Shown one piece after another: positions 1 to 8,729 of a stretch of 27,623 nucleotides of DNA. The translations under genes and the position numbers were made by a program. This DNA comes from CAZKUN01 sp964555935 (lineage in GTDB: Bacteria > Armatimonadota > Zipacnadia > Zipacnadales > VGFC01): positions 1 through 27,623 of the forward strand of contig CAZKUN010000109.1 in the NCBI GenBank assembly GCA_964555935.1, in the 5' to 3' direction. The notes under the pieces were generated by a model, which worked only from the letters and a program-made list of their open reading frames with translations, ran no database searches and was not told the origin of the DNA. The first letter of the stretch is position 1. Every line of letters begins with the position of its first letter.

Positions 1-2534
1 CACGGGTCGGCCGCGGCTCCATGTTCCTCGTAGAGCTGCTGGGCGGCCGACAGAAATGCGACGTACACGCGGATGAGTGCGACCTTCAGTCGTCGCCCTG
101 GTGCGCAGATGCCCAGGTACAGGCGACCGGGGTGTTCCTCGCTTGGCTCCCTCTGCAGCGAAAAGAAGTTGTCGCTGACATCGAACCCGTGTGGCGGGAA
201 CACCTCGACGCTCCGCAAGAATGTCGCGTGGACTTGCTCGAGCGAGCGGCGGATCGTGGCGGTCGAGGCGATGACCTTGGGCCGCACCTTCCTGCCGTCC
301 ACTTCCCACGAGCACAACTCATCGATCGCCGTCTCGTAGAGGCCCACCATCGTGCCGAGGGGGCCGCTGATCAGGTGGAGTTCATCCTGGATGATGAGGT
401 CCGGTGGCCGGAGTGGATTGCAGGGCTCAGTCCGGGCTGCAGGCAAGCCGCCCTTCTTGGGATGCGAGTCGGCGTCGTCGATCTCGGGAGTGCGAAAGCC
501 GTGCCGGGAGCAGCGGCCGTCCACATGCCCGAAGAGCGTCTGCACGGCGCCCTTCCAAGGCATCTGGGCGAACTTATCGACCGTGGCGATCAGCATCGTG
601 GGGAGTCGTCGGTAGATCTCCTCATCCACGACCAGGACGGGCAATCCCTCGCCGCCGGACTGGCGTGGCGTGAAGGGGCAACGCCCCAACGGGTCGCCGC
701 AGGAGATCACCGCCAGACCTCGGCCCTTCTTCACGGTCTCGACCTTGATGTCTCGTCCGGGGTTTATTCGAGTGCCGCACCACGGGCAGTTGGTGAGTTG
801 AGCGGGTGAGCCGATCCCCCCCTGCAACACGCCTCCCCGTCGCTGTCCGTGGTCCTTCGCGATGGCCTGGGCGGATTGCTCCGTCGTGTTGGGCGTAGTT
901 CTCCGGCCGACCCACAGCCCGATGCGAAACGGCTCGTGTCCCCACCTCTCATCATCGTCGGCAAGGGCCTTCTTGCGGATCACCTCGCACGCACAGAGCA
1001 GGGCGGCCGCCCGCTGAAACTGCTGGAGCGTGAGGAGCCGCAGAGTGTACCGCATAAGGACGGCGACCCCCGACTCACCCGACCGTCCGGCGACGGTCCC
1101 CTGCAGTCTCCGCAGCCCCATCGTATACGCCGCGAGGCCGAGGTAGGCTTCCGTCTTCCCACCACCGGTCGGGAACCAGAGGAGGTCTGCCGTGGCGGAT
1201 GGGTCGCTGCTTCGTTCCGGGTGGTTCAGCTCGGTGATGCCAGGGAGATTCAGCAGGACGAACGCCAACTGGAATGGATACCACGAGCGGTTCTTCGGAA
1301 TGTCGACGTCGTCGAGTTCCACCTGCTCCCCACGGCGGATCTGCTGGGAGTAGATCGACCGCACTCGCTGCAGGTGCATGGCCCGGTTGGCAAAGCGGAA
1401 GGCTTCTGCCGCCTGCTCATCCCTCTGCAGGAGGTCCAGGCCCTCGTTGATCCGCCGGATGGCCACGCGGCACTGGGCGATCGCCTGGGTGCCCGCGTCC
1501 CGGTAGTCGGCCATCTCGCCGGAACCGAGAGCCGCCTCCTGCTCGTCTATCCAGGCCGCATACGCGTTGGTCAGCGGTCGGAGCTTCGCATCGAGATCGG
1601 ACGTCTCGGTCTCGGACAGCTCCTCCATGTCGAGGCAGCTCTCGGCGAGCCCGGGGATGTCCTCCGGCGTCGGAGGCGTGGCCTTGGGCACCTCGTGATT
1701 GGGAGCCACCTGGGTCCAGATGCGGACGGCACGATCGTAGGACCCATCGGCAATCTCGACGTGCACCGCTACGCCGTGACCAGTGGCGAACTCGACGTGC
1801 CGCTTGTAGAGCATCGCCATCGCCCGTTCCTCCGCGTAGGCGATTTCGTCGGCGTTGCCCGCCCGGCGACGTTCGGTGCGGCGGTGGAAGATCGGGGTGC
1901 CATCCGGCGACTCGACCATGAGCTGAGGCTGGAAGAGCCATGCGGAGTCCTTGCTCGACTTGGGCTCTTCCTGCCCGTTCACGAGGAAGACCGTGACACT
2001 CCAGTGATCGTCTCGCTCTCGAATGATCCCTCGGACCTCGACCTCGGGGATCTCCGGGTCGGGGGCGAAGGTGAACCCCCGCGAGTCGAGTGGGAGCGGT
2101 TTGGATACACCACCCCGAGGCGTCCGCTTCCAAACCCGCTGGAAGTCGCCCGCATCGGTGGTCAGGTGCTCGCTGCTCGTTCGGTCATAGGAGCCCCAAT
2201 TGGCGGTGACCTGCAGCTCGGTCGCCGCCCTATCCACGCAGAACGTCATGCCGATCGATGAGGGGAACAGCGTCCGCCTCGCGGGAGGAGCGTCGTCCGT
2301 CGCTCCCTCCTCCGGGTTGTCGCGACTACCATCGGCGAGCCGGTCATTCGCCTCAGGGACGACATCCTGGTTCTTGGGGGCGATGACGCCGACGAGATAG
2401 CGGTCACGGACGCTGCGTTCGGCGACCTCCTCATCGGCCCCGCCGACGGGGCCAAGGAGATCAGCCATCACTCGCTTCAGGAGTTCAGCTCGGATCTCGA
2501 TGGGTGGTGCTTTCTGGTGCAGCAGGCTACTCAT
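1..2534 (-). CDS. drmA: DrmA-like DISARM helicase, C-terminus beyond window
   Basis: This reading frame has no stop from the ATG at 2534 to base 1, so at least 844 residues are visible and the end lies outside the window. The ATG overlaps the stop of the DUF262 gene (ATGAGTAG), which implies translational coupling. Visible helicase motifs are Walker A FPTGGGKTE with the lysine at about residue 460, Walker B IIQDELHLI at 715-723 (D717, E718) and motif III STAT at 757-760. A Cys4 cluster (C583, C586, C612, C619) lies between Walker A and Walker B and may bind zinc. The last visible stretch reads LYLGICAPGRRLK. Long N-terminal domain, PTGGGKTEAYLG and QDELH together match DrmA, the helicase of DISARM, which acts with DrmB on incoming DNA. 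The family call rests on remembered motifs and on gene context; the exact domain limits are not proven. Confidence 0.88.
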   Translation of the reverse strand, partial: MSSLLHQKAPPIEIRAELLKRVMADLLGPVGGADEEVAERSVRDRYLVGVIAPKNQDVVPEANDRLADGSRDNPEEGATDDAPPARRTLFPSSIGMTFCVDRAATELQVTANWGSYDRTSSEHLTTDAGDFQRVWKRTPRGGVSKPLPLDSRGFTFAPDPEIPEVEVRGIIRERDDHWSVTVFLVNGQEEPKSSKDSAWLFQPQLMVESPDGTPIFHRRTERRRAGNADEIAYAEERAMAMLYKRHVEFATGHGVAVHVEIADGSYDRAVRIWTQVAPNHEVPKATPPTPEDIPGLAESCLDMEELSETETSDLDAKLRPLTNAYAAWIDEQEAALGSGEMADYRDAGTQAIAQCRVAIRRINEGLDLLQRDEQAAEAFRFANRAMHLQRVRSIYSQQIRRGEQVELDDVDIPKNRSWYPFQLAFVLLNLPGITELNHPERSSDPSATADLLWFPTGGGKTEAYLGLAAYTMGLRRLQGTVAGRSGESGVAVLMRYTLRLLTLQQFQRAAALLCACEVIRKKALADDDERWGHEPFRIGLWVGRRTTPNTTEQSAQAIAKDHGQRRGGVLQGGIGSPAQLTNCPWCGTRINPGRDIKVETVKKGRGLAVISCGDPLGRCPFTPRQSGGEGLPVLVVDEEIYRRLPTMLIATVDKFAQMPWKGAVQTLFGHVDGRCSRHGFRTPEIDDADSHPKKGGLPAARTEPCNPLRPPDLIIQDELHLISGPLGTMVGLYETAIDELCSWEVDGRKVRPKVIASTATIRRSLEQVHATFLRSVEVFPPHGFDVSDNFFSLQREPSEEHPGRLYLGICAPGRRLKVALIRVYVAFLSAAQQLYEEHGAAADP

Positions 2535-4605
2535 CGTCGGTCACCTCGGCATCATCTTCCGCATCCGCTTCGTCGCCGTTTGCCTCCTCCGGCAACACCG
2601 TCTCGAACCACACCAGAGCCGTCTCACCCGCCATCTGGACCAGCTCCGTCATCGAGCGGCCGTGTACCACGCAGTTCCGGTACTCGCTGAATGCATTCAT
2701 GTGGTTCTGGAGGTCTGGCTTTGTTCGGACGATCTCTTGGAAGAACTTCCAGTTCGCCCCGTTCTCGACTATTGTTGCATAGTCCACGGGGTTCAAGTAG
2801 TCGAGCTTCCGGCGGGTGTCCTCGAGTTCCGGGGCCAACTGCGGATGCTTCCTGATGTCCGACTGCACCCGTTTCTCGGCTCCCTCTCTGACTGCCTGTG
2901 GCACGCTCTGCTTCCAGTACCCATCACCGACCTGCTCCGCGAGCACCCCATGTATGAGATCCCGCCAGCGGTGCTCCGACGCCTCGACGGCCGCCTGCCG
3001 TTCCTCCTGTCTGGGAGCAGTGATGCCGCCGCAGACCCTCGCAATCTCGGACATGATTAGCTCTGCCCGCGACTTCAGGAACGTCACGTAGTCGTTCTCT
3101 GCGATACCCGAGTCCGGCCCCAACGGGATCAGGTGTGACCGGGCCGTCTTCTCGAAGTCCGGGTTCTTCTTCTGGTACTCGGGGATGTACTTCGCTGGTT
3201 CGCTGTCGCGGACTTCCTTGTTGAGCTCGGAGGGCAGGAAGCAGAAGTTCGGGAGTGCGTGGCTGTCGGCCCCAGAAGAGGTGCTACCTCCCAGGAAGGC
3301 CACTGGGAAGATGTGGTGTTTCTCGGCCTTGGTAAAGTCGGAGATGTCGCCATTGACGAGGTCCAGCTCCTCTCCGTTCTTGAGATGGCGAGGTCCGTTG
3401 ATCGCCATCAGACAGAGAAACGCGTTCCTGACGGCCGAGCTTCTCCACGTTATCCGGGTCTTGACGAGGTCTGCTGTGGTGAGGGTGACTCGCACATCCA
3501 GCTCAGGTATCCCGCCAGCGGCCAGCTTCTCAAACATCGGACGTTCGCGAGTCATGATCGACGGAGCTGCGCCGCCGTAGTGCTGCCCGAACGACGCCCG
3601 CCAGAACCACTTCTTCACCCACTCAAGTTGCGCTGCCGTGAGCGAGCGGTCATCCATATTGGCGTAGCAGTAGGAAAGGAGCGTGAAGACCGCATTGTAG
3701 GGGAGGTAGTCGGCGGTCATCGCTCCCATACTCTTCCGGAGGGTTGCGGCGGCGAGCGGAACGGACTCCTTCACGTCGTCCCAGTGCTTCCTGATGTGCT
3801 CGCCTTTGAGAGCGAACTCATGCTGCTCCGTGCATTGGCCGAACTGGAGCAGGGCCAGGAGCTGCGTGATGATCGAGGGGTCGATGGCACCGAACCCCGT
3901 CTGCTTCAGGGGCTCGATGATATCGTCCTGGAAGCGGGTGCGGAGGTCGAACTCAGGGGAGAACGTCATCGCTGACACGAGGTCAAAGCGGTCGAGGCGC
4001 TGTCCGCTCTGGTTGATCCGTTGGAAGATATCACACACGGCCCTGAGGTCCTTGCCACGGACCTCAACGACCGATATGGGGTAGACCTGTAGTATCTTCC
4101 AGCAACGCTTCAGTGCGTCGCGGTGCTCCGGCGCCACTGCCTCGAAGAGATCCAGCGCATCAGGACCCCAGATGCTCTGCACTGAGATGTGTCGCTTGCC
4201 GTCGGGCTTCCGGTGGCTGAACTTCTCCTGCTCAACGTCGAAGCAGATTCTCCCGTAGTCAGTACCTGAGACGGTTTCACCCGTCAGTGTCACGTAGAGC
4301 GATGTGATCCGCTGCTGGCCGTCGATGATGAAGTACACCTGATCTTGGTCCTGAATAGGGGGCACATCGAGTCCGGGCACCTCGCGGAAGAGCGCCTTGT
4401 ACTCCCCATCGGCTCGCCAGAGAAAGAAGGAGCCAATGGGGTACTCCTTGTAGATGCTGTCAAACAGCTCGATGACTTTCTTCTGCCGCCACACGTAGGT
4501 GCGTTGGAAGCGTGGAATCCGATACTTGCCCTCGGCGACGTTGTGCATCAGATCGCTGAGTTGGATGTCGTCAACATGGATCTTGCTCTCAGTCGCTGCA
4601 CTCAA
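2527..4605 (-). CDS. DUF262 / HNH / HEPN fusion protein (GmrSD-like)
   Basis: The protein has 692 residues. The N-terminal DUF262 domain shows IPRFQRTYVW near residues 29-38 and the DGQQR motif at 95-99; in GmrSD-type enzymes this domain is ParB-like and uses nucleotides. A middle DUF1524-like HNH nuclease region shows KHHIFP with H430 and H431, followed by a CFLPSELNK segment. The last about 130 residues look like a HEPN domain with the RNCVVH motif (R643, H648) that forms the RNase site in HEPN proteins. The C-terminus is very acidic. Start is TTG at 4605, supported by GAGGTGG seven bases upstream; an upstream ATG is absent. It lies 12 nt after drmMI and overlaps drmA by 8 nt, so it is part of the DISARM operon. 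Type IV restriction of modified phage DNA or RNA-cleaving abortive infection are both possible; the substrate is unknown. Confidence 0.85.
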   Translation of the reverse strand: MSAATESKIHVDDIQLSDLMHNVAEGKYRIPRFQRTYVWRQKKVIELFDSIYKEYPIGSFFLWRADGEYKALFREVPGLDVPPIQDQDQVYFIIDGQQRITSLYVTLTGETVSGTDYGRICFDVEQEKFSHRKPDGKRHISVQSIWGPDALDLFEAVAPEHRDALKRCWKILQVYPISVVEVRGKDLRAVCDIFQRINQSGQRLDRFDLVSAMTFSPEFDLRTRFQDDIIEPLKQTGFGAIDPSIITQLLALLQFGQCTEQHEFALKGEHIRKHWDDVKESVPLAAATLRKSMGAMTADYLPYNAVFTLLSYCYANMDDRSLTAAQLEWVKKWFWRASFGQHYGGAAPSIMTRERPMFEKLAAGGIPELDVRVTLTTADLVKTRITWRSSAVRNAFLCLMAINGPRHLKNGEELDLVNGDISDFTKAEKHHIFPVAFLGGSTSSGADSHALPNFCFLPSELNKEVRDSEPAKYIPEYQKKNPDFEKTARSHLIPLGPDSGIAENDYVTFLKSRAELIMSEIARVCGGITAPRQEERQAAVEASEHRWRDLIHGVLAEQVGDGYWKQSVPQAVREGAEKRVQSDIRKHPQLAPELEDTRRKLDYLNPVDYATIVENGANWKFFQEIVRTKPDLQNHMNAFSEYRNCVVHGRSMTELVQMAGETALVWFETVLPEEANGDEADAEDDAEVTDDE

Positions 4606-4612
4606 TGCAATG

Positions 4613-4619
4613 CCACCTC
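4613..4619 (-). promoter_or_regulatory. Ribosome binding site for the DUF262 gene
   Basis: On the minus strand the sequence is GAGGTGG, seven bases before the TTG at 4605. It overlaps the TGA stop of the methyltransferase gene (4618-4620), and it decides the non-ATG start. Confidence 0.6.
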
Positions 4620-7600
4620 AGTCAAGTAATGTGGGCTGGCTGGGTCCATCGGACGGCTTCTTCTTCGCTGGTTTCTTCTTGGCTTTGCGTTTGGGCTTCT
4701 TCTTGTCGTGGAGGCCTTGGGCGACTTCCTCGGCGTAGCGTTCGTGGTTGAGTTGCAGGAGACGGTCGAGAACCTCGCGGCGGGCCTCCTCGCTGATGGT
4801 GTAGCGGGTGCCTTGCTTCGTCTCGTGGAAGCCGTGGCCGAGGTTCAGGTCGGTCCAGCCGTAGGCGGCGGCGACGGCGTGGTCCATCTGCACGTGCAGC
4901 TCCCGCAGCCGCCGGATGTCCTCGGCGGTCTCCTGCGGGCTGTGCAGGCGGTTGTAGGTCTTTGTAATCCCCTCCCAACGGTCCAGCATCACCCGCCGAC
5001 GATACTCGTGGTAGGCCTCCCCGATGCTTGCAGACGGCGGGGCAGGGGAGGGGAACGGGAACGTCCCAAAGCACTCAGATGGCGTATAGCGGAGTAGCGA
5101 GAGATTGTAAGAGGCGTAGCGACGAGCCCACGCCTTCTGGAAGCTACTGCTGAGCACAGCAAACGACTCAAAGTCGTCCAACGCAATGACCGTCAGTGAG
5201 TCTGCATAGACGGCTCCGGTCGGAACCAGTGCGAACTCCACGTACTTGGTGGCTGCTCTTGCGATCGCAAGGCACCGACAACGGTCGCCCAGAGCCGCGT
5301 ATAGGCCAGTGGCTCGCTCAGCGAACTGCCACCACCTCTCCCGCCTCGCCTTCCGGTTGCTCTTCTCTCGTTCCGGCTTGACGAGTGCTTCGACGGTCCG
5401 CAGACACTCTGGGTAATCAGCTGCCACCGGGCCCTCACAGCCAGAGGCCGAGCCCCGGCGATCGAGTGGCCAGTCAGAAAAGTCGATTACCCAACGACTG
5501 GGCTCGTGCTCAGGATGGGCATTGATGTCCTTCCCCATCAGGTACGGGAACACCACATCCTTAGCCTGCGGAGTTCTCCTCAGCAGGTCCTCCGCTACAC
5601 CAGGTTCGAGAATGAAGCCCATTCCGAGTACAATGGTGCCCTGGAAGGACCTGCCATCATTCGAGTGCAGGCTCTCTGGTCGGCCCTCGACCTGCCCGCC
5701 TGACGTCAACAGAACAGAGATCTGCGGGACCGGCCGGTCGTCAAGCACCGCCCCCGAATGCCATGCCCCCCTTCGCACCCAAAGGAGGGTGTACTGCACG
5801 GAGGCCAACCCGGGCCAGTTCCGGCTTGGGACGGCCCGGGTGATGGTATACCCGTCTCGGACGATCTGCTCCAATGCCACCTCGCGGCTGACTCCTTGAG
5901 CAATGATGTCGCTGGTCACGAGTCCGAACTGGCCTCCTAACCGGAGCAGAACGGCTGCCCGCAGCACGAAGTAGGCACACAAGTCAGCACTCCCCCGTGC
6001 CCGATTAGCGAGACGGTGCACGAGGTACTCGCGGTATGACGCCCCCAGGCTCTGCGTGATCTTCTGCCCGCCCATAAACGGCGGGTTGCAGACGAAGGCA
6101 TCAAAGCCGCCACGCTCGACCATCACCTCGGGGAACTCCAAGGGCCAGTGGAAGGTGACTTGGCCGTCAAGGGCGTCGTGGGCCTTGCGTGCGAGGAACT
6201 CCGTGTCCCGCTCCTCAAACCACTGGGCCACGTCCAGGGAGGCTTGAGTGAGAGCAGCTTCCCGTTCCTTCGCGGTCGTGCCCCGGAAGTCGGCCGACAC
6301 GAGCATGTCGGCGGCCCAATTGAGTCGGAGGGTCTCCTCTTCGACCTGCCGCATCAGTTCTTCCTGAGCAGCGACGTCCTCGGGTAGCTCAGCGGGCCGT
6401 TCCTCGATCTTGCGTCGCAGTTCGACGGCCCGCTTGATGCGTTCGGGCAGGAACTGGAGGATGACGCGGTTCTGCCCGCCGGTGCCGTCGAGGTTGAACG
6501 CCTCGATCTGCTTGATGTCCCTGATGCCGACCAGCGAATCACCGGGCCGGATCGCGTGGTTGAGGAACGTGAAGGGCTTGTCGTGGGCGAGCGTCAGCAG
6601 CCAGAGCGATAGCTTCGCCATCTCGACGGCGAGCGGGTTGATGTCCACCCCATACAGGCACCGCTGGGCCACGAGCCGCCTGGCGAAGGCCATCCTCTCG
6701 TCGGTGTCCTTGGGGATGATCGCATCGCCCGGCTCGCCACTCGACGGCTTGCCAAACGGCGTGATGCCCGGCCCATCCGGATGTTGGCTCTCCGCGTCCT
6801 CCCACGCCTCGACCACACGCTCTGCCATATACCGACAGGCTTGCACGAGGAACGCCCCGGAGCCGCACGCCATATCGCAGATCTTCAGATCCAGCAGTTC
6901 CTCGGGTGGCTTGAGTTGCCACTCTTCCTTCGGCTTGCCCTCGGCCGGGCCAACGTAGACCAGCGGCTCCAGCGTGTACTGCACGATGGGCTCGGTGAGA
7001 CTTCGGGGCGTGTAGTGGGTGCCCGAACTGCGACGGTCCGTGCCCGCCGCCACGTAGACGCTGCCCTCGCCGATCACGACCGGGTGGCCAAAGCTATCGT
7101 TCCGCAGCAGTCCCGCGAAGGGTCGCATCCGCTCGCACAACGCGTCGTCACTTCCGCAGGCCGCCAGCAACCGCCCGACGGCATCGCCTTCGAGGGTCGA
7201 CTCCAGGGCTTTGCCCAAGGCACTCTTCGAGCGACCCGTCTCCTTCTTGAGGAAGTCAACCAGATCGTCCTCGCCCCGTTCCCTGAGCCGCTCCAACTCG
7301 GGCAATGGCACCTCGGGTTCCTTGTTCTTCGTGCCCTGCAGCCCAACGATGGGCTCAGTGGCCCGCGTGGCCGTATGATCCAGCAGGCCCTCGTAGACGT
7401 GGCCGATCTGCTCGATGTCGAGGGCACGGAAGCTGAGTCGCCGAGACTCCGCCGGTCCGCCGCCGGGTAACTGCATCTCCAGGTACTGCAGCGACCGGAG
7501 CAAGTGCAGGACTGTGCGGTTATCCACGGGCAGCGGGCTGGCTTGGGTGTCCCGCCACGAAGTGCCTGACTGCCGACCCTCGAGGAGCGGGAAGCGGTCG

Positions 7601-8700
7601 GGATCAAACAGCGACCCGGCGTAGGCGAGCAGCGACATCCGCTCATGATGGACGCCGCCGTAGACCGCCCGGAAAGTGCTCAGCAACCGACACCACGCAT
7701 CCCGACGCCGCTCCAGGACCTCCTCGCCGTGCTGATCGGCGATGACCTGCAGTTGGTCGGCCAGCGTCGAGACGGCGTAGTGCTCGTCGTAGGTGGGGTC
7801 GCCCAGCAGGAGCAGGTCACGCTCCTCCGCACAGAAGAGGAACACGAGCCGCATCATGACGGTCAGGGCGGCCTCGTAAAGCACCGCCTCGGGCACGTCC
7901 GCCAGGAGTGCACGGCCACGGTCCTGATCGGCCCGGTCGATGGTCTGTACGAGCACCTCGACGGCCCGCCGGACCTGGTAGCCCAACTGGTCGGTGACCT
8001 CCTGCTGGTTCTCGGCACTCTCGGCCAGCATTGCCTCGAGTGTCTCGTCGTCGCCGACGGCGAAGAAGCGAGGTGTGCCAAGCAGGCTGCGGAACGCCCG
8101 GAGCGTCAGCCGCTCCTCGAGCCACAGCGACGCGTACCACGAGGCGTAGCCACTGGTCTCGCCGCGTGGGGCATCGACGAGCATCCACTGCTCGCCGTTG
8201 GTCACCAGCCCGAGCCGCACGTCGGTGGAGTGCAACAGCTCCGTCATCCGAGTGTCCGGCGATGCCTTCCATCGCTTGTCGGACACGGGCTTCTCGAGGC
8301 CCTGAGCGAGGGGGTAGGTCTGGATCAGCAGGCGGGGCTTCTTCGACTCGGGATCCTGAATGACGATGTCGGGCCGTAGCGTCTCGCCGTGCTCGGAGAC
8401 GGTGGCCTTCAGCGACTGGGGGATGTCCTGGCCGGTGGCGACGACCTCATCCGGTAGCTCAAGCGTCTCCCGCAGCACGAAGTCAAACCACGCCTTGTGC
8501 ACCTCAGCCCGTGGCCTCGGCCCGAGCTGATTGTCCTGCCATTCCTCGAACGCCATCCGCAGATCGCGAGTGTGATCGGGGTCATCCGCGTCGAGCCCCT
8601 GGGGGAACACACGCAGCAGCACGGGCAGGCTCAGGAACGGCCCTGAGACCTCGATCAGGGACAGCCATTCTGCATGATGTCGAGTGTTTGCTTTGGGCAT
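4618..8700 (-). CDS. drmMI: DISARM class 1 adenine-specific DNA methyltransferase (DrmMI-like)
   Basis: The protein has 1360 residues, counted from the ATG at 8700; an in-frame GTG at 8712 is also possible because no strong ribosome site separates them. Residues about 130-200 (LGLVTNGEQWMLVD) resemble the N-terminal region of type IIG/PglX-like enzymes. The SAM-binding motif DMACGSGAF lies near residue 610 and the adenine N6 catalytic motif NPPFMGG near 872. The C-terminal third carries the target-recognition region typical of these enzymes (PYLMGKDIN, FECFGTFPFP-like segment). Its role in DISARM is to methylate host DNA and so mark self. The final about 30 residues form a lysine-rich tail. 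It lies between the PD-(D/E)XK gene (stop 18-30 nt upstream) and the DUF262 gene (12 nt downstream). PglX of BREX is similar, but the DrmD and DrmA neighbours favour DISARM. Confidence 0.85.
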   Translation of the reverse strand: MPKANTRHHAEWLSLIEVSGPFLSLPVLLRVFPQGLDADDPDHTRDLRMAFEEWQDNQLGPRPRAEVHKAWFDFVLRETLELPDEVVATGQDIPQSLKATVSEHGETLRPDIVIQDPESKKPRLLIQTYPLAQGLEKPVSDKRWKASPDTRMTELLHSTDVRLGLVTNGEQWMLVDAPRGETSGYASWYASLWLEERLTLRAFRSLLGTPRFFAVGDDETLEAMLAESAENQQEVTDQLGYQVRRAVEVLVQTIDRADQDRGRALLADVPEAVLYEAALTVMMRLVFLFCAEERDLLLLGDPTYDEHYAVSTLADQLQVIADQHGEEVLERRRDAWCRLLSTFRAVYGGVHHERMSLLAYAGSLFDPDRFPLLEGRQSGTSWRDTQASPLPVDNRTVLHLLRSLQYLEMQLPGGGPAESRRLSFRALDIEQIGHVYEGLLDHTATRATEPIVGLQGTKNKEPEVPLPELERLRERGEDDLVDFLKKETGRSKSALGKALESTLEGDAVGRLLAACGSDDALCERMRPFAGLLRNDSFGHPVVIGEGSVYVAAGTDRRSSGTHYTPRSLTEPIVQYTLEPLVYVGPAEGKPKEEWQLKPPEELLDLKICDMACGSGAFLVQACRYMAERVVEAWEDAESQHPDGPGITPFGKPSSGEPGDAIIPKDTDERMAFARRLVAQRCLYGVDINPLAVEMAKLSLWLLTLAHDKPFTFLNHAIRPGDSLVGIRDIKQIEAFNLDGTGGQNRVILQFLPERIKRAVELRRKIEERPAELPEDVAAQEELMRQVEEETLRLNWAADMLVSADFRGTTAKEREAALTQASLDVAQWFEERDTEFLARKAHDALDGQVTFHWPLEFPEVMVERGGFDAFVCNPPFMGGQKITQSLGASYREYLVHRLANRARGSADLCAYFVLRAAVLLRLGGQFGLVTSDIIAQGVSREVALEQIVRDGYTITRAVPSRNWPGLASVQYTLLWVRRGAWHSGAVLDDRPVPQISVLLTSGGQVEGRPESLHSNDGRSFQGTIVLGMGFILEPGVAEDLLRRTPQAKDVVFPYLMGKDINAHPEHEPSRWVIDFSDWPLDRRGSASGCEGPVAADYPECLRTVEALVKPEREKSNRKARRERWWQFAERATGLYAALGDRCRCLAIARAATKYVEFALVPTGAVYADSLTVIALDDFESFAVLSSSFQKAWARRYASYNLSLLRYTPSECFGTFPFPSPAPPSASIGEAYHEYRRRVMLDRWEGITKTYNRLHSPQETAEDIRRLRELHVQMDHAVAAAYGWTDLNLGHGFHETKQGTRYTISEEARREVLDRLLQLNHERYAEEVAQGLHDKKKPKRKAKKKPAKKKPSDGPSQPTLLD

Positions 8701-8729
8701 GGTTGGTCGCACTCAATCTGGTTGCGGGA

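Noticed and set aside
849..2261. Plus-strand open frame of 470 codons
   Set aside because: It is the antisense of the drmA-like gene, which has clear helicase motifs in the opposite frame. The product looks random and is rich in Arg, Gly and Leu.
7645..8379. Plus-strand open frame opposite the methyltransferase
   Set aside because: It is a shadow of the GC-rich methyltransferase gene, with no motif or ribosome site.
4618..8700. BREX PglX as identity of the methyltransferase
   Set aside because: No brxA, brxB, brxC or pglZ is present, and the neighbours are drmD-like and drmA-like.
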